The position numbers and the translations under genes are program-made. This document shows, in pieces, positions 20,862-32,725 of a stretch of 64,000 nt of DNA (the stretch's first letter is position 1; each line of letters begins with the position of its first letter). The stretch lies in contig NC_064036.1 in the NCBI RefSeq assembly GCF_932526225.1, forward strand, positions 7,757,519 to 7,821,518. The letters run 5' to 3'. Under the pieces are notes generated by a model. That model did no database searches and was not told the DNA's origin. It was given only the letters and a program-made list of their open reading frames with translations. This DNA is from Nematostella vectensis (lineage: Eukaryota; Cnidaria; Anthozoa; Actiniaria; Edwardsiidae).

Positions 20862-23800
20862 TCATCGTTGAATAGCAGCCTTTGCCCCTTCCTTAATGAT
20901 AGCAGCAAGGGTGTCCCTACTAGAGTCAAAGATCCGCCCGCTCTCCATCTCCATCAGGTTGGACATGAGATCCCCGCCTTGTAGCTGCAGCAAGAAATCG
21001 CAATAGTCATATTTTAAGCTTGAAGTGAGTTATTTATGTCCCGTTATCTTACTTACGTCATATCAAGAAAACTTGATCACATGCGATACAGCATAAGCGG
21101 ACAATTTTGCGAGACAGTAATTTCAGTGCAGTGACATTCTCGTGTCTTGTCGCGGGGGGTTTTATTTTCGACAGACAGACTCACCGGAACTGCTTTAGAC
21201 TGAGAATGTTGTGCTAGTTCTTCATCTTTTAGGATGCCCTCTTTTCTTGCTTTGTCCTGGATGAAGTTGATCTCTCCAAATATCTGTCCAGATAAAAAGA
21301 AAAAAGCTAGACTATGATGAGCGGAGATCTATGAACAAGTAGACATCTCCTACCTCGATGATTTCATCTTTTATCTTGACATACTGTGCAAGGTTGCTTT
21401 CCAGTGCGTAGAGTATGGTAAAATAACTTTCCAGTTTATCGACGGGAAGTTCGCTAAAGTCCTGTGTAATTGGAAAATGACACTGGAATCCCGAGTGCTA
21501 TGTGGATGAACACTTGAAGCCCGAGTGCTATGTGGATGAACACTTGAAGCCCGAGTGCTATGTGAATGAACACTTGAAGCCCGAGTGCTATGTGGATGAA
21601 CACTTGAAGCCCGAGTGCTATGTGGATGAACACTTGAAGCCCGAGTGCTATGTGAATGAACACTTGAAGCCCGAGTGCTATGTGGATGAACACTTGTAAA
21701 ATGACGAGAAGTACGACAAGCTTCCAGATGTTATTCGTATAGTATTCTTAAGATCTCACTGAAACCCGAGTGCTACGAGGATGAATAATTTTGCAATGGT
21801 GCACAATAAGCGTCAAAGGTTCAAAATGTCAAAAGGTTATTCGTATAGTATTCGTAAGATGTCACTGGCGACCCGAGTGATATGAGGATGAACACTTGTG
21901 GAAAGGCAAGAAGTGCGACAATCTTCCACGTTATTGGTAAAGTTTAGTCAGACCATGCCAGAATTTATTCTATCTTCACTGTAAGAATTATTGTCTTACC
22001 GGTATCTGGAAGGGCATCTGCTTGTTAAACGAGCTGACCGGGATATCAGTGCAACTGGTAGTGTTCACAAGATCATCTGCACATTGAACGAGAAGTGACA
22101 TGATATTACATACATTGAAAAAGTTATCATCTATAATGAGTTCTTCTAGTAATTCTAAAATTCCTTTTGGTCACAATTTCAAAGAAGGCATTCATCTTCA
22201 AGAGACCCGACTTACTTTCAGATTCCAGTTTACTTTTCAAATCATCGACTTCGCGCTCCTTGCCTTCTGTTTTAACGTCTTCCATCGCAAATTCCTAGAA
22301 TAACCAATGAGACCATTTCACGTAACCAGGAGGGGCATTAAATCTAGACCAGCTTGTGTAAACATGCTTACATGTTTGCAATATCACAAACACTAATGAC
22401 ATCATGAGTAACACTGACCACCTTTGCCCGAAGGCCCTAAGGCCAATGTATTGAAACCAAATAAGAGAGAACCCGGCTTCGTGAAAAAACTTGGTTGACT
22501 ATTTTTCTTTCTTTTCTCTTGACCTCCTCTATACATACACTCAAATTCTCTAGATGCCTGAGGATGAAGCCTGGCCACTGAAATACGCATTCCGTCTGAA
22601 CCTCCGTGTCAAGGAATGCCTATAGGCTTTGGAAGTAACAGGATTCTTGTGTCGGTCCATATAAAACTTACAAGATTTGTTACGACAACTGCGACCACCA
22701 GATTGGCAAACACGAAAGCACCGATGGCGATAAACACGAGTAAGTAAAACCCGCCTCCGACATAGTACGTCTCTCCCTTACTCTGTCAAAAGAAAATAGT
22801 TTGTATCACATGAGAAAGTATGCCTCATGTATTGATAAAATGGCGTTTTTCCTTTACACATAAAAAACAATGCTCATTACATGACTTTTTCTCTTAATGG
22901 ACAAAGATATTTGAATTCGTAGAATGTATGTCAGCCCTAGTTTTACTATGAAAGCACATAAAACACTGCCTTCTTTAAGAGGACGCTTAGAATAAATCAA
23001 TACGACCAGCTCCTTCTAGGGACTGTTATCGCTACTAAAACTACGTAGCCAAGTAGAGGGCTCAGGCTCCAATAAGAGTTGAAATTAAAGCCGCATTGTC
23101 ACCAGTTTACTTCCGGATGCCCGACGGAAACCTCAACCGTTAAAAGACAAATAAATCTATAAGAATCCGAGATATTTAACAGTCCATCCGCTCTAAATTA
23201 TCAATCACATCCTCAAAGAAACTTCCAATAGACACACTACTTTCAATATTTTGAAAGTTTTTTCGCGTTGTCCCTTAAAAATCATCGGATATTGTTACGT
23301 AATCGACCGGAAGTAAACTAGTGACAATGCGGCTTTAAGGTGGCGAATGAACTATTGGCAAATGATGTCAATCCATGCGCGGGTCCTTACACACTAGTCC
23401 TTGTTAACAATCAACTAATCACGCCTGCGTATTATATTGCTATTAGGTAACACCAATACCAAACTTAAATCAAGATATAATCTTCTTATAATCAGCACCG
23501 TAGCGCCTAAAGGGGCCTGGAGAGGCCCGTGTCCCCCAGTTCTAACAACGTACAAAGAGTAAAAAAAAAAAAAAAAAAAAAAACATCCCAGAACCAGAAC
23601 CAGAACCAAGCTTTCAAGGGTAAACGTTGTGACATGTGGGACTGTCAGTTATCGTCGTCTCTTTTCAACGTATAGCCCCTCCCCCCCCTCGCCATCAGAG
23701 TCTATGAAGGGGGAGGCGCTTTTTCCAGCAATTACGGTACCTTATTCCACCAATTACCTCAACATACTATCGTGAATTTACATATAAATAGATAAAAACG

Positions 23801-26800
23801 TTAAGAAACACACATGAAAACATCTAAGAAATATTTGAACAATGCGATGCCTACAACGAAACATAACACAATGTGTTGTTTAAGATCTGCGCATTTCAAC
23901 TTTTTTTCAGTTGTAATACGTTCTACTTACGCGGAATTCGCTGAATATTTCCATCCAGCCATCTTGGGTAAGGCAGACGAATAATGAGAACATAGCTAAA
24001 GCACTGTCAAGGCCTCTACACCACAAGGGTAAACGCTTTTAATGTAACAACAGGGGTGCAATGATTAGGGTGTGAGAATATCTATTGAAGCGGCTTGATA
24101 GGCCACGCGTTAAATTATTAGGGTACTAGTTAAACTGTTAGCCTACGCTTGTCAGACTAGAAAGCACCAGTGGAGATGTTACATCGCACGAACGATGATT
24201 AAAATGGGATTATATGCTAAGTATGTCAGTATCGATATTTACAACTGCGTTGGAATATTAGGGGTAAGGCTGTTTATGATAAAAGGATACCAGTGGATAG
24301 GTTGCCAAAATACTTTGGCACAACATCTCGGAAGAGTGTGATCCCGATAACGGAAAACACGAGCATGATAATGACCAGAAGAAGGACAATGTTCGCCATG
24401 TCTGATGCAATCGCTCATATCAGTATTTTATAGATTTCAACAATTCCTGATATGTATTTCAAAAACCCGTTGTCAGCGCAAACACCAAATGCCCAACGTA
24501 TAAATCGCCAATTTGGAAGGTCTTGAAACTACCATTTGCCATTATCCGTTTGCACTGACGGTGTATAAACAATGTATTACCTGGAATTGACTGCAAGATA
24601 GTTCGTACCACGATCTGTAGACCAGGGAGGGAGCTTATGCTACAAGAAAAAATACCAAACAACTAAGGGATAACTCATATTAACTCTATCTTTCCTCTTA
24701 GTTTGCGCATCCAGCCACGCCAAACAAATTCGCGAACAAAACAAAAACACCTATTCACCATTCTGCACAATGTTTGTTCTGGCTTGTTCTGGCTATCTGT
24801 ACCTCCTAAGACTCCTGAAGGCTCGTAGTACTCTTAGTATCCTCAACACCCCCCTGCTGCCTGAATCCGTGCTTAGTACTGCAATGACATGTTGTAACAT
24901 CAATAGCAGCTACTGGAAGAAGCTGAAGTGGAGTGTGCATCCGATGTATTCTCAAGAGTGCATATCGTATTGTCATGAATAGAGTTCATTGTGAATCTTC
25001 CTTTCTTGAGAATGCAAGTCCCTTAAAAACCTGATTAATTCAAATTGGGGTTAGCTCTTTGCTTATTTAAACTATGATAACACATCAGTTATAGCTAATC
25101 ATCAAGTACATGAGGTACACAAGAGGGTAAAATTGAAGTTTAAAATGCGTATTTCCATATTTGAGTATATAAGCACACAACAAAGACACAAACCTAAACC
25201 AGTGGTGACAATTAACTTACATGGCCCTAGCAGCAATGCGACCACAATGAAGAAGTCCAGAACATTCCAGCCCATCTTCCAGAACATGAAAAAGCCGTGG
25301 TACCATTTCACAAAAATCTCGCAAACAAAGATGGTCATGATACATTGGTCCAGAACTGCAAACAGGTGGCTGTACTGGCGTTCCTGGTCAAGAAATGTTC
25401 TTAGCTCAGGTGAAGTTCCTTTCTTGTTAAAAATGATTCCTGCTTTTAAAAAATGTTTCATAACATGGACAACCTAAGCTCAGGCAAATACTATTCCCAG
25501 ACATGTGCATAGTTCCACAACTAAGGCCCCTGTAAGTGTGTACACATATTAGACGGAAAATAGGCACATCCTTTTGGTTGAACATGCGTTTACATGATAA
25601 GCAAATCTTGCGTGTTGTAATATCGGTAGATTTTCTATGCAAAGCAACGTGTATTAGATCAAACATGTTAGTCTCTTGTCTCACCAGATCTTGGTCAGTC
25701 TCCACTACTATGAGCAAGCTGTTGAAGAGGATAACAGCAAGGATGCTTGTGCGGAAAACCTTATTGGATAGGAACTGCCCTACAAGCTCATTGGAAGCAT
25801 ACTCCTCAATAGCTTCATCATCCATGTCCACTATATCCCACATGCTCTCCTCATCCTTCTCATTCAGCAATAACAGGTCCTCTTCCTGAAAGCATAAACA
25901 ATAAATTCAAAACATGATTACAATAATAAAACAATAATATCACTTAAACACATATATAACAAGCATTGACACTGGGCCACCATGACGCTGGGCCACCATG
26001 ACACTGGACCACCATGACACTGGGCCATCATGACACTGGGCCATCATGACACTGGGCCATCATGACACTGGACCATCATGACACTGGGCCATCATGACAC
26101 TTGGCCATCATAACACTGGGTCATCATGACACTGGGCCATCATGACACCCTACCATCATGACACTGGACCATCATGACACTGGGCCATCATGACACTGGG
26201 CCATCATGACACCCTACCATCATGACACCCTACCATCATGACACCGGGCCATCATGACACTGGGCCATCATGACACCCTACCATCATGACACTGGGCCAT
26301 CATGATACTGGGCCATCATGACACTGGGCCATCATGACACTGGGCCATCATGACACTGGGTCATCATGACACTGGGCCATCATGACACTGGGTCATCATG
26401 ACACTGGGCCATCATAACACTGGGCCATCATGACACCCTACCATCATGACACTGGGCCATCATGACACTGGTCCATCATGACACTGGGCAATCATGACAC
26501 TGGGCCATCATGACACTGGGTCATCATGACATTGGGTCATCATGACACTGGGCCATCATGACACTGGGCCATCATGACACTGGGCCATCATGACACTGGG
26601 CCATCATGACACTGGGCCATCATGACACTGGGCCATCATGACACTGGGCCATCATGACACTGGGCCATCATGACACTGGGCCATCATGACACTGGGCCAT
26701 CATGACACTGGGCCATCATGACACCCTACCATCATGACACTGGGCCATCATGACACTGGGACATCATAACACTGGGCCATCATAACACTGGGCCATCATA

Positions 26801-27888
26801 ACACTGGGCCATCATGACACTGGGCCATCATGACACTGGGCCATCATGGCACTGGGTCATCATGACACTGGGCCATCATGACACTGGGTCATCATGACAC
26901 TTGGCCATCATAACACTGGGCCATCATGACACTGGGCCATCATGACATTGGGCCATCATGACACTGGGTCATCATGACACTTGGCCATCATGACACTTGG
27001 CCATCATGACACTGGGTCATCATGACATTGGGTCATCATGACACTGGGCCATCATGACACTGGGTCATCATGACACTGGGTCATCATGACACTGGGTCAT
27101 CATGACACTGGGTCATCATGACACTGGGTCATCATGACACTGGGTCATCATGACACTGGGCCATCCTGACACTGGGTCATCATGACATTGGGTCATCATG
27201 ACATTGGGCCATCATGACATTGGGCCATCATGGCACTGGGTCATCATGACACTGGGCCATCATGACACTGGGTCATCATGACACTTGGCCATCATGACAC
27301 TGGGCCATCATGACATTGGGTCATCATGACATTGGGCCATCATGACATTGGGCTATCATGACATTGGGCCATCATCATACTGGGCCATCATCATACTGGG
27401 CCATCATCATACTGGGCCATCATCATACTGGGCCATCATGATGCTAGGCCAACAATGCAGTAAGTCCAATTGACCTGGTTCTGTTTAGCATGGAATGCTG
27501 CAGTGAATTCCTTGTTTGCTTCCTCATCTTCTGCATCTGCAAGCTGCCCCCCAAGCATATTGGATACTTTTAGTCTCAAACGAACTTTATCCACAGTCTA
27601 GAACAAAGAAACCAAAAAGGAGTCTAGGTTAAAAAAGGACATAGGTTCCAGGGCTTATCAGCATATAAAAATAAGACATAAAAATATAAAACAAGTTAAT
27701 TCAAAAATACAAAAAGGCATGTGTAAGAAAAAAAGGCAATAGTCAATTTCAGCACTCACACTTTTGAGTGATTTAGCCATCCCAGTCTCCTGTGCAGGCT
27801 TCTTTTTATCATCTTGTTTAACTCCCTCTGCTGTTGCCTCCTGCTTTTTGGGGGCTATTCTGTTTACAGCCACCACCCGGTTTAAACC
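20862..27888 (-). CDS. CATSPER4: CatSper4-like sperm cation channel subunit (N-terminus uncertain)
   Basis: Minus-strand exons in transcript order: 27760-27888, 27475-27597, 25685-25885, 25221-25422, 24803-24878, 24581-24639, 24291-24401, 23931-24013, 22672-22782, 22216-22294, 22000-22076, 21354-21461, 21185-21283, 20862-20984. All phases agree, giving 526 codons before TGA. The protein has one six-helix voltage-gated domain: S1 (TSILAVILFNSLLIV), S2-S3 (CIMTIFVCEIFVKW, GWNVLDFFIVVALL), S4 with arginines every third residue (RGVLRILRVLRAFRSLR), S5 (VLLLVIIMLVFSVIG), pore CLTQDGWMEIF and S6 ending VVVTNL. The pore, the LQSIPDMAN linker and the coiled C-terminal tail (NLAQYVKIKDEIIE) fit CatSper4 best among the four alpha subunits. 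These form the sperm flagellar Ca channel. The first exon opens without ATG; the first Met in it (MAKSLKS) or an upstream exon may be the start. The acceptor at 25422 could instead be 25404. Confidence 0.9.
21491..21696. repeat. 30-bp minisatellite in a CatSper4 intron
   Basis: About seven nearly perfect copies with core CACTTGAAGCCCGAGTGCTA TGTGGATGAA, and two decayed copies at about 21755-21900. The length is a multiple of three, so both strands read open (HLKPECYVDE on plus). It lies between exons 21354-21461 and 22000-22076 and is not coding. Confidence 0.9.
23089..23334. mobile_element. piggyBac-type MITE flanked by TTAA
   Basis: The 28-base inverted ends (AGCCGCATTGTCACCAGTTT and complement AAACTAGTGACAATGCGGCT) are each bordered by TTAA (23085-23088 and 23335-23338). 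TTAA target duplication is typical of piggyBac elements. It lies in the intron between the pore and S6 exons of CatSper4. Confidence 0.8.
23559..23583. repeat. Poly-A run in a CatSper4 intron
   Basis: About 24 A residues, followed by CCAGAACCAGAACCAGAACC. No retrotransposon sequence is recognisable before it. Confidence 0.7.
25968..27450. repeat. 16-bp minisatellite array, about 92 copies
   Basis: Unit GACACTGGGCCATCAT with variants at a few positions (GGGTCATC, ACCCTACCATCAT, ATAACACT, CATCATACT). It fills nearly all of the intron between CatSper4 exons 25685-25885 and 27475-27597. The variants are patterned, with runs of GGGCC and of GGGTC, showing block-wise expansion. Confidence 0.95.
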
Positions 27889-30770
27889 CTAACACACAGC
27901 AGATGACACAGAATTTGTTCACAATAAAACAAGTCCTGCAAATGCTCGTTTGGAAACCTAGCTTTGAACAAGTGCCATGTTTCGATTAAGCGTCCACCAA
28001 CCTCAAAAGTACAAGAATGACCAAATTCTGTTCTTAAACCACAACAAGTTATTCGTTCTTATAATCAACAAGGTGTACTGGACTATTTGTTTGAGATTTA
28101 GCTTGAATTAAATGGTTGTAATAAAGAAAAGGTTGTTATATATATAGGGCTAAAGTCTTCTAGAATCACCCTGCATTGAATTAGTGACTACCTTTAAAAA
28201 CCAAAAAAAAAAAAACATCTACTGTACTGTAATAAAGTATTTCTTATTATGAACACTAAAAATAACAGATATATTAAAGAGTATTTATTAAATACCTTGA
28301 GGTATTTTAAACAGCCCAAAGAGTGGGGGAGGGGGGGGCTAAAAAAATTGGCCATCTAGGAGGGGGCTCTTTTTTATGAGTTCTAAGAATGTAGTACATA
28401 CATGCTTATGTAAACATAAGTTATATGTTTTCAGGTAACTGACAATCAGCTATCATTTCATCACGCTATTTCTGACAATTCCTCACAATAGGAGACTTGC
28501 GCTAAGATATCACGTGACTGTTTGGGTGGCAAACTAGTGCAAGCTCAGGCTTTTAGCAGCAAAATAACAGTGACAGAAAGCAACTTTTATAGCTCTTATG
28601 AAAAAAAGCCAAAATGTCTTTTTTTCAGAAAGGGTTTAGTTTCATTTTAAAATTTTATTTTTTCGTCGTTCTCTGGTGTGACTGGCACAGTCTTTTCTGA
28701 TTTTTTTGTTTGATTATTTTGTTTTATATTTGACACACAGAAAGGTCACGTGATCTTTCTCGCAAGTCATCTATTCCTTAGTAATACACAATAAATTAGA
28801 GTCGAAATATCCGTTTTTTTAGTTAAACCATGAAGCAGAAAAAATCTAAAACAAAAATATAATAGTTTATTGGTAACTTATAGTTAACTCAAACTTATCT
28901 TGATAAAAAAAAGGTTAATTGAGATTTTCGTATTTTCCGTTTCCTTGTAGCCCAGACTCTTTTCCATGTACTTATGTATATCAAGTAAAATGATAAAAAA
29001 CTTCCCTTTAGTACAATAGGTGAGACCAAAAAGGAATAGAGAAAGTTACATTGTTCTTTGATCTTTACATATTTTTTTAACTATCACACTAACCGTTTTA
29101 AACTTGTAAGACATCTCGGTAGCTTTTTAAATATCAATAGACCTATAAACACGATAACAACATGAACATCTAAGTTAAACATAAGTAACTTAGATAATAG
29201 AAAAGCCATGAAAACATTGTGTCGGTAAGCGACGAACGATTTGTTAAGTAAAATGAACATGCATGCAAAAAGGCGACAACTGTTATAGTTTCAAGAGAAA
29301 ATTGAATTCCTTACCTGCCCTTGTCTCTTAGAACTAAAACATTAATTGAATTAGTAAGGTTAGCGGTATTTTCCTGGGTTTGTTTCCGTTAGCAGGAAAT
29401 CCTGTTTGCAGAAGCCGAGAAGGGAAAGCAAAATGTAAAAAGTGAAATTCAAAATGGCGCCAAAATACCATGGACCAATCAAAAACGCCATCCTCCTCTC
29501 GTTACCAGTCCTTCGCAAACATAATTTGGAAAGGGAAATTTAGTGCAGGCTGAATCAACGTAACTGGTAAGTGCGCTAGAGAATTTCTCAAAAGTCCATT
29601 GTTCGGCTTTTTTTAATCGGCTTTTGCTTTATAACTCTCCGCACGCCCGATTTTGCTTGTATTCCTCACTGAGGAAAATGCCCATTAGATCGCGCGCTAT
29701 TCAGGGGTCAGGGGCGAGTCCCAAAAGGGAGCATATCAAGAAAATTTAGCCAAAAATTGTCGTTGTTCCCAGACACGGTTACTTCCATATAAGGAAACTA
29801 ATATATTCCTTATTTGGAAAACCTGCATGATTCTTGTCATTTTTAGGGCTGCCGTACCGCAGGTGCTTCGCAAACTTTGTGAATTGTATTCAGAAGAGAA
29901 AAGCAGTGACTGTGACCATCTTTAGTCAATGGAGAAAGCTTCTGAAAAGAAACTAAAGTTCCTCGGTACCAGACAACGGTTTCTTCATATGGAGGCCCCC
30001 CCCTCCATATGAGGGGGGGGGGGGGGGCGGCCCCTTGAGCTAGACTTGCCCAAGCCGTCCCACCGGCTTGGGCAAGTCTAGCTAAAAGTAAAAGGAATCA
30101 ATCCCGGAGTTAATCCTGCAAAGGAGAAAAGGGTCATAAGATTTTTGTAAGGTGACCTAGCATGTGTGGGTGCAGGGCGCGTGTCAAATCTAAGACATTC
30201 TCATATGATATTTACACGACTCAAATTGACGCCTTACAGAGAGTGACACGGCACAGCTTTTATTTTGGTTTTTTATGTTTTATTGCTTTATTTCTAAAAT
30301 GTTCTCAAGTCTATGAAGCTAACCTTCAACATCCACAACCGTTGCAGATAAATTTTCCAGTCCTTTTCTGGCCATCCTCAATCGATAGCTCTCTCCGCCT
30401 CTCTTCATTTTGTTTCCCCTTGGCTCTGTCATTTACCAAAACAGAGCGCGATCAAAGAATGAGTTGTTCGCGCGGCTGCAACCTCGCGTAGTCTTTTGCA
30501 CAAGCAACGCTTTTCGACCAGTGTCCATCAAGCAACCAGTTCGCTCCACCCTTACATACCACCCCATGGGAAAATTGGAAGGAGTATGGTGTTTTCCCAT
30601 TTCACACAGGTGCGTTTGAAACCTTTTCCGGGTGTTTTTGATTCATGACAAATTTTGCTGGGTGAACTGTCTCCTGAGAGGTCGTTGACAATCTGTGCTC
30701 ACTCTCTTCCTGCCTACATATTTGCCGTCCTATATTGAACCATTTTGAATAATTAGCTGTCTGGATGCTG
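27889..30770. other. Upstream region of CatSper4, no gene assigned
   Basis: AT-rich. A minus-strand donor-like CAG|GTAAGG at about 29314 could end an untranslated first exon of CatSper4, but the only ATG frame before it stops. Two hairpins and a G run occupy 29985-30083. Short frames at 30162-30619 show no recognisable domain. Confidence 0.4.
29985..30083. repeat. Two adjacent perfect hairpins around a G run
   Basis: TCATATGGAGG at 29985-29995 pairs with CCTCCATATGA at 30002-30012. AGCTAGACTTGCCCAAGCCG at 30038-30057 pairs with its exact complement at 30064-30083 over a 6-base loop. A 15-base G run lies between them. The origin is unknown. Confidence 0.85.
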
Positions 30771-31652
30771 CTAGGTTTGTGTTGTGTTCACGTCTTTGAC
30801 CCATGCTAGCACACTCCTATAGCCACGTACACTAGTCTTAGGAGATGAGCACATCGATGAGCGAGCATTCCCTCCTTCTTCACTTAAACTTGTTTCAGAA
30901 CTACACTCCGATTGACTATTACCCTCATCCGGTAAATTTTCCCCGTTGAGACTTTTTAACTTGATATTTCTTTTATACTCTTTTTCTGTTTTCATAGAGT
31001 CATCGTTGCATGAAAGATTTGGGTCCGTCGCTGGCAAAGAAGCTCTTCCTTGTCTTGCTAATAAAGCATGGCTCGTATTTGCCTCTGTCTCCGTGAAGAA
31101 TCCAAGTGTTTCCGGGCAGCTGTATTTTCGAAGGCGAATGTGATTATCTCGCCTTATTACTGGGTGGTAGCGATATTTATCAAAAGGAAGTATTTTGGGC
31201 AGTTTAAAGGGTGACATAGGCTTTTCGCATTCCTTGTTTGCCTTACTGTGGCATTCAAGCTCCGGCAACAACAGCAAAGTTTTTTTCTCTTTCGGTAAAC
31301 TTCTGGTTATTGATGTATGAATGTATTTCTTGTTGGTCTCTTCTGCCAAATCGTTCTTATATGTAGACCCTTCGCTTTCAAAACATTGACTTTCCTTTCT
31401 TACCCCTAGGTACCCTCCAATCGAAGGAAAAGAGTACATTGACGATTTCGACAAATTTTCTGGTAAACTCTTACATCGTCTAGTAGCTCGATTTTTAATC
31501 CCTTCAAAGCTCAATGCCTTTAGCCTTCTGTCATGTCTATCTCTTATGCCAACAAGTCTATCTTCTTCAACTGTGCCATTTTCTCTTTCTTGTGCCTCGC
31601 CAGCTTCATACCAAGCTTGTTTTTGATCCAGTTTCTGAATGTCCATTGACAA
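30771..31652 (-). CDS. Hypothetical single-exon protein, 293 residues
   Basis: A long open frame for such AT-rich sequence, starting MSMDIQKLDQKQAW and ending DVNTTQT. It is hydrophilic, rich in Ser, Lys, Arg and Glu, and has no membrane segment or signal peptide. Short basic-Ser motifs recur (RCKSLPENLSK, LRKYSCPETLG, TRSLPKEKK), which might be kinase or 14-3-3 sites; this is inference. The acidic Ser-rich stretch SECSSETSLSEEG lies near the C-terminus. I do not recognise a family. It may be a whole intronless gene or a large exon of a longer one. A second Met two codons in could be the start. Confidence 0.6.
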   Translation of the reverse strand: MSMDIQKLDQKQAWYEAGEAQERENGTVEEDRLVGIRDRHDRRLKALSFEGIKNRATRRCKSLPENLSKSSMYSFPSIGGYLGVRKESQCFESEGSTYKNDLAEETNKKYIHTSITRSLPKEKKTLLLLPELECHSKANKECEKPMSPFKLPKILPFDKYRYHPVIRRDNHIRLRKYSCPETLGFFTETEANTSHALLARQGRASLPATDPNLSCNDDSMKTEKEYKRNIKLKSLNGENLPDEGNSQSECSSETSLSEEGGNARSSMCSSPKTSVRGYRSVLAWVKDVNTTQT

Positions 31653-32214
31653 TGGCTCCCCCTAATTAGGCTAAACGATTTCTCGCCTTAAAGGTGTGAA
31701 GTAGTTATTAAGGGTGCATAAACCAATTGTTTGACAACACAGCCTCCATTAGTTAGCTGTTTACAGAGTCAGGGGTCTTGATGCATTAAATACCGCGTGA
31801 TGAGACTTTAGAAAACTGCATAAAACTCCCAAGCTAAAGATACTTCTGTCGCAGTCTTGTCTCATACTATGCGTTTGATTGATGCAGGATTGATTGTCAT
31901 AGAGGCGCTCCACCAATACTGTAGCGATCCACTTCGCTGCATTGACCCCACTCTAAGTAAAATAATTGCGGTGTTATGGTCGATTAGTGGTACTGAAAAG
32001 AGGCTTTGTGAGATATAAAAAAAGCAGACATACTTTATATTTTCATGAAAATAATTTAATATAGAGTTTCATAAATCTTAATGCTTTATAATCAGCGTAA
32101 TCTACTCTATAGATTTTTACTAAATTCTAAAAAAATAATTTATTTCTATGAACATAGATACTAAAGATAATATTAAAAACATACTAAAGTCAATATTATT
32201 AGTTAAAAACTAAT

Positions 32215-32569
32215 CAATGCTGTAGGGCCTACAAAATAGGTGTCTTTGAAGATGATTTAATTTGATAAGGTAGTCAGTGTTCCTAACTGTAGAGCGGAAG
32301 TGAGTTCCAGAGTTTAGCTGCGTAATGTGCAAACGATCTATACACTAAGTTACTGTTCTTGATTCAAGAGCGTCCAGGAGGTTTTTGCTAGAGGATGGAG
32401 CGAGATGTGTTAAGAGTTCAGTGATATTAAATTGAGGAGCCTGATTGTGGAGAGCTTTATATGTGATTAATAAACAGGTAACCAGTTTAGTTCCTCGAGG
32501 ATAAAGTAGGCAATCCATTACCCCGAAGGCAATAACTGGGTCATATTGAATAAATCGTATCGATCTCAC
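32215..32569 (-). mobile_element. 3' end of a non-LTR retrotransposon ORF2, decayed
   Basis: The minus-strand reading gives PRGTKLVTCLLITYKALHNQAP, then after a frameshift FAHYAAKLWNSLPLYS and RNTDYLIK. This is the order seen at the C-terminus of reverse-transcriptase polyproteins of animal LINEs (KILLLTYKALHG.AP, AAKLWNSLP, F...LK). Stops and frame changes show it is dead and strongly truncated. Confidence 0.7.
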
Positions 32570-32571
32570 AT

Positions 32572-32725
32572 TGTAAAAAGAAAAATAAGCCTACAGCTCG
32601 CGTCGTTGCCCTCGATAAACCCACATTGGACTAAGTCACTAAGTTAGCTGTAAAAAGAAAAATAAGCCTACAGCTCGCGTCGTTGCCCTCGATAAACCCA
32701 CATTGGACTAAGTCACTAAGTTAGC
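32572..32725. repeat. Perfect 77-bp tandem duplication
   Basis: Copies at 32572-32648 and 32649-32725, beginning TGTAAAAAGAAAAATAAGCC, are identical by eye. It lies directly beside the retrotransposon remnant. Confidence 0.9.

Noticed and set aside
21454-21699. Repeated peptide frames (HLKPECYVDE and FIHIALGLQV)
   Set aside because: By-products of a 30-bp minisatellite inside a CatSper4 intron.
25102-25870. Voltage-gated Na/Ca channel with four domains
   Set aside because: Only one six-helix domain is present, and the pore TQDGW and tail fit CatSper.
25968-27450. CRISPR-like array
   Set aside because: The 16-bp units are contiguous with no spacers, and the setting is an animal intron.
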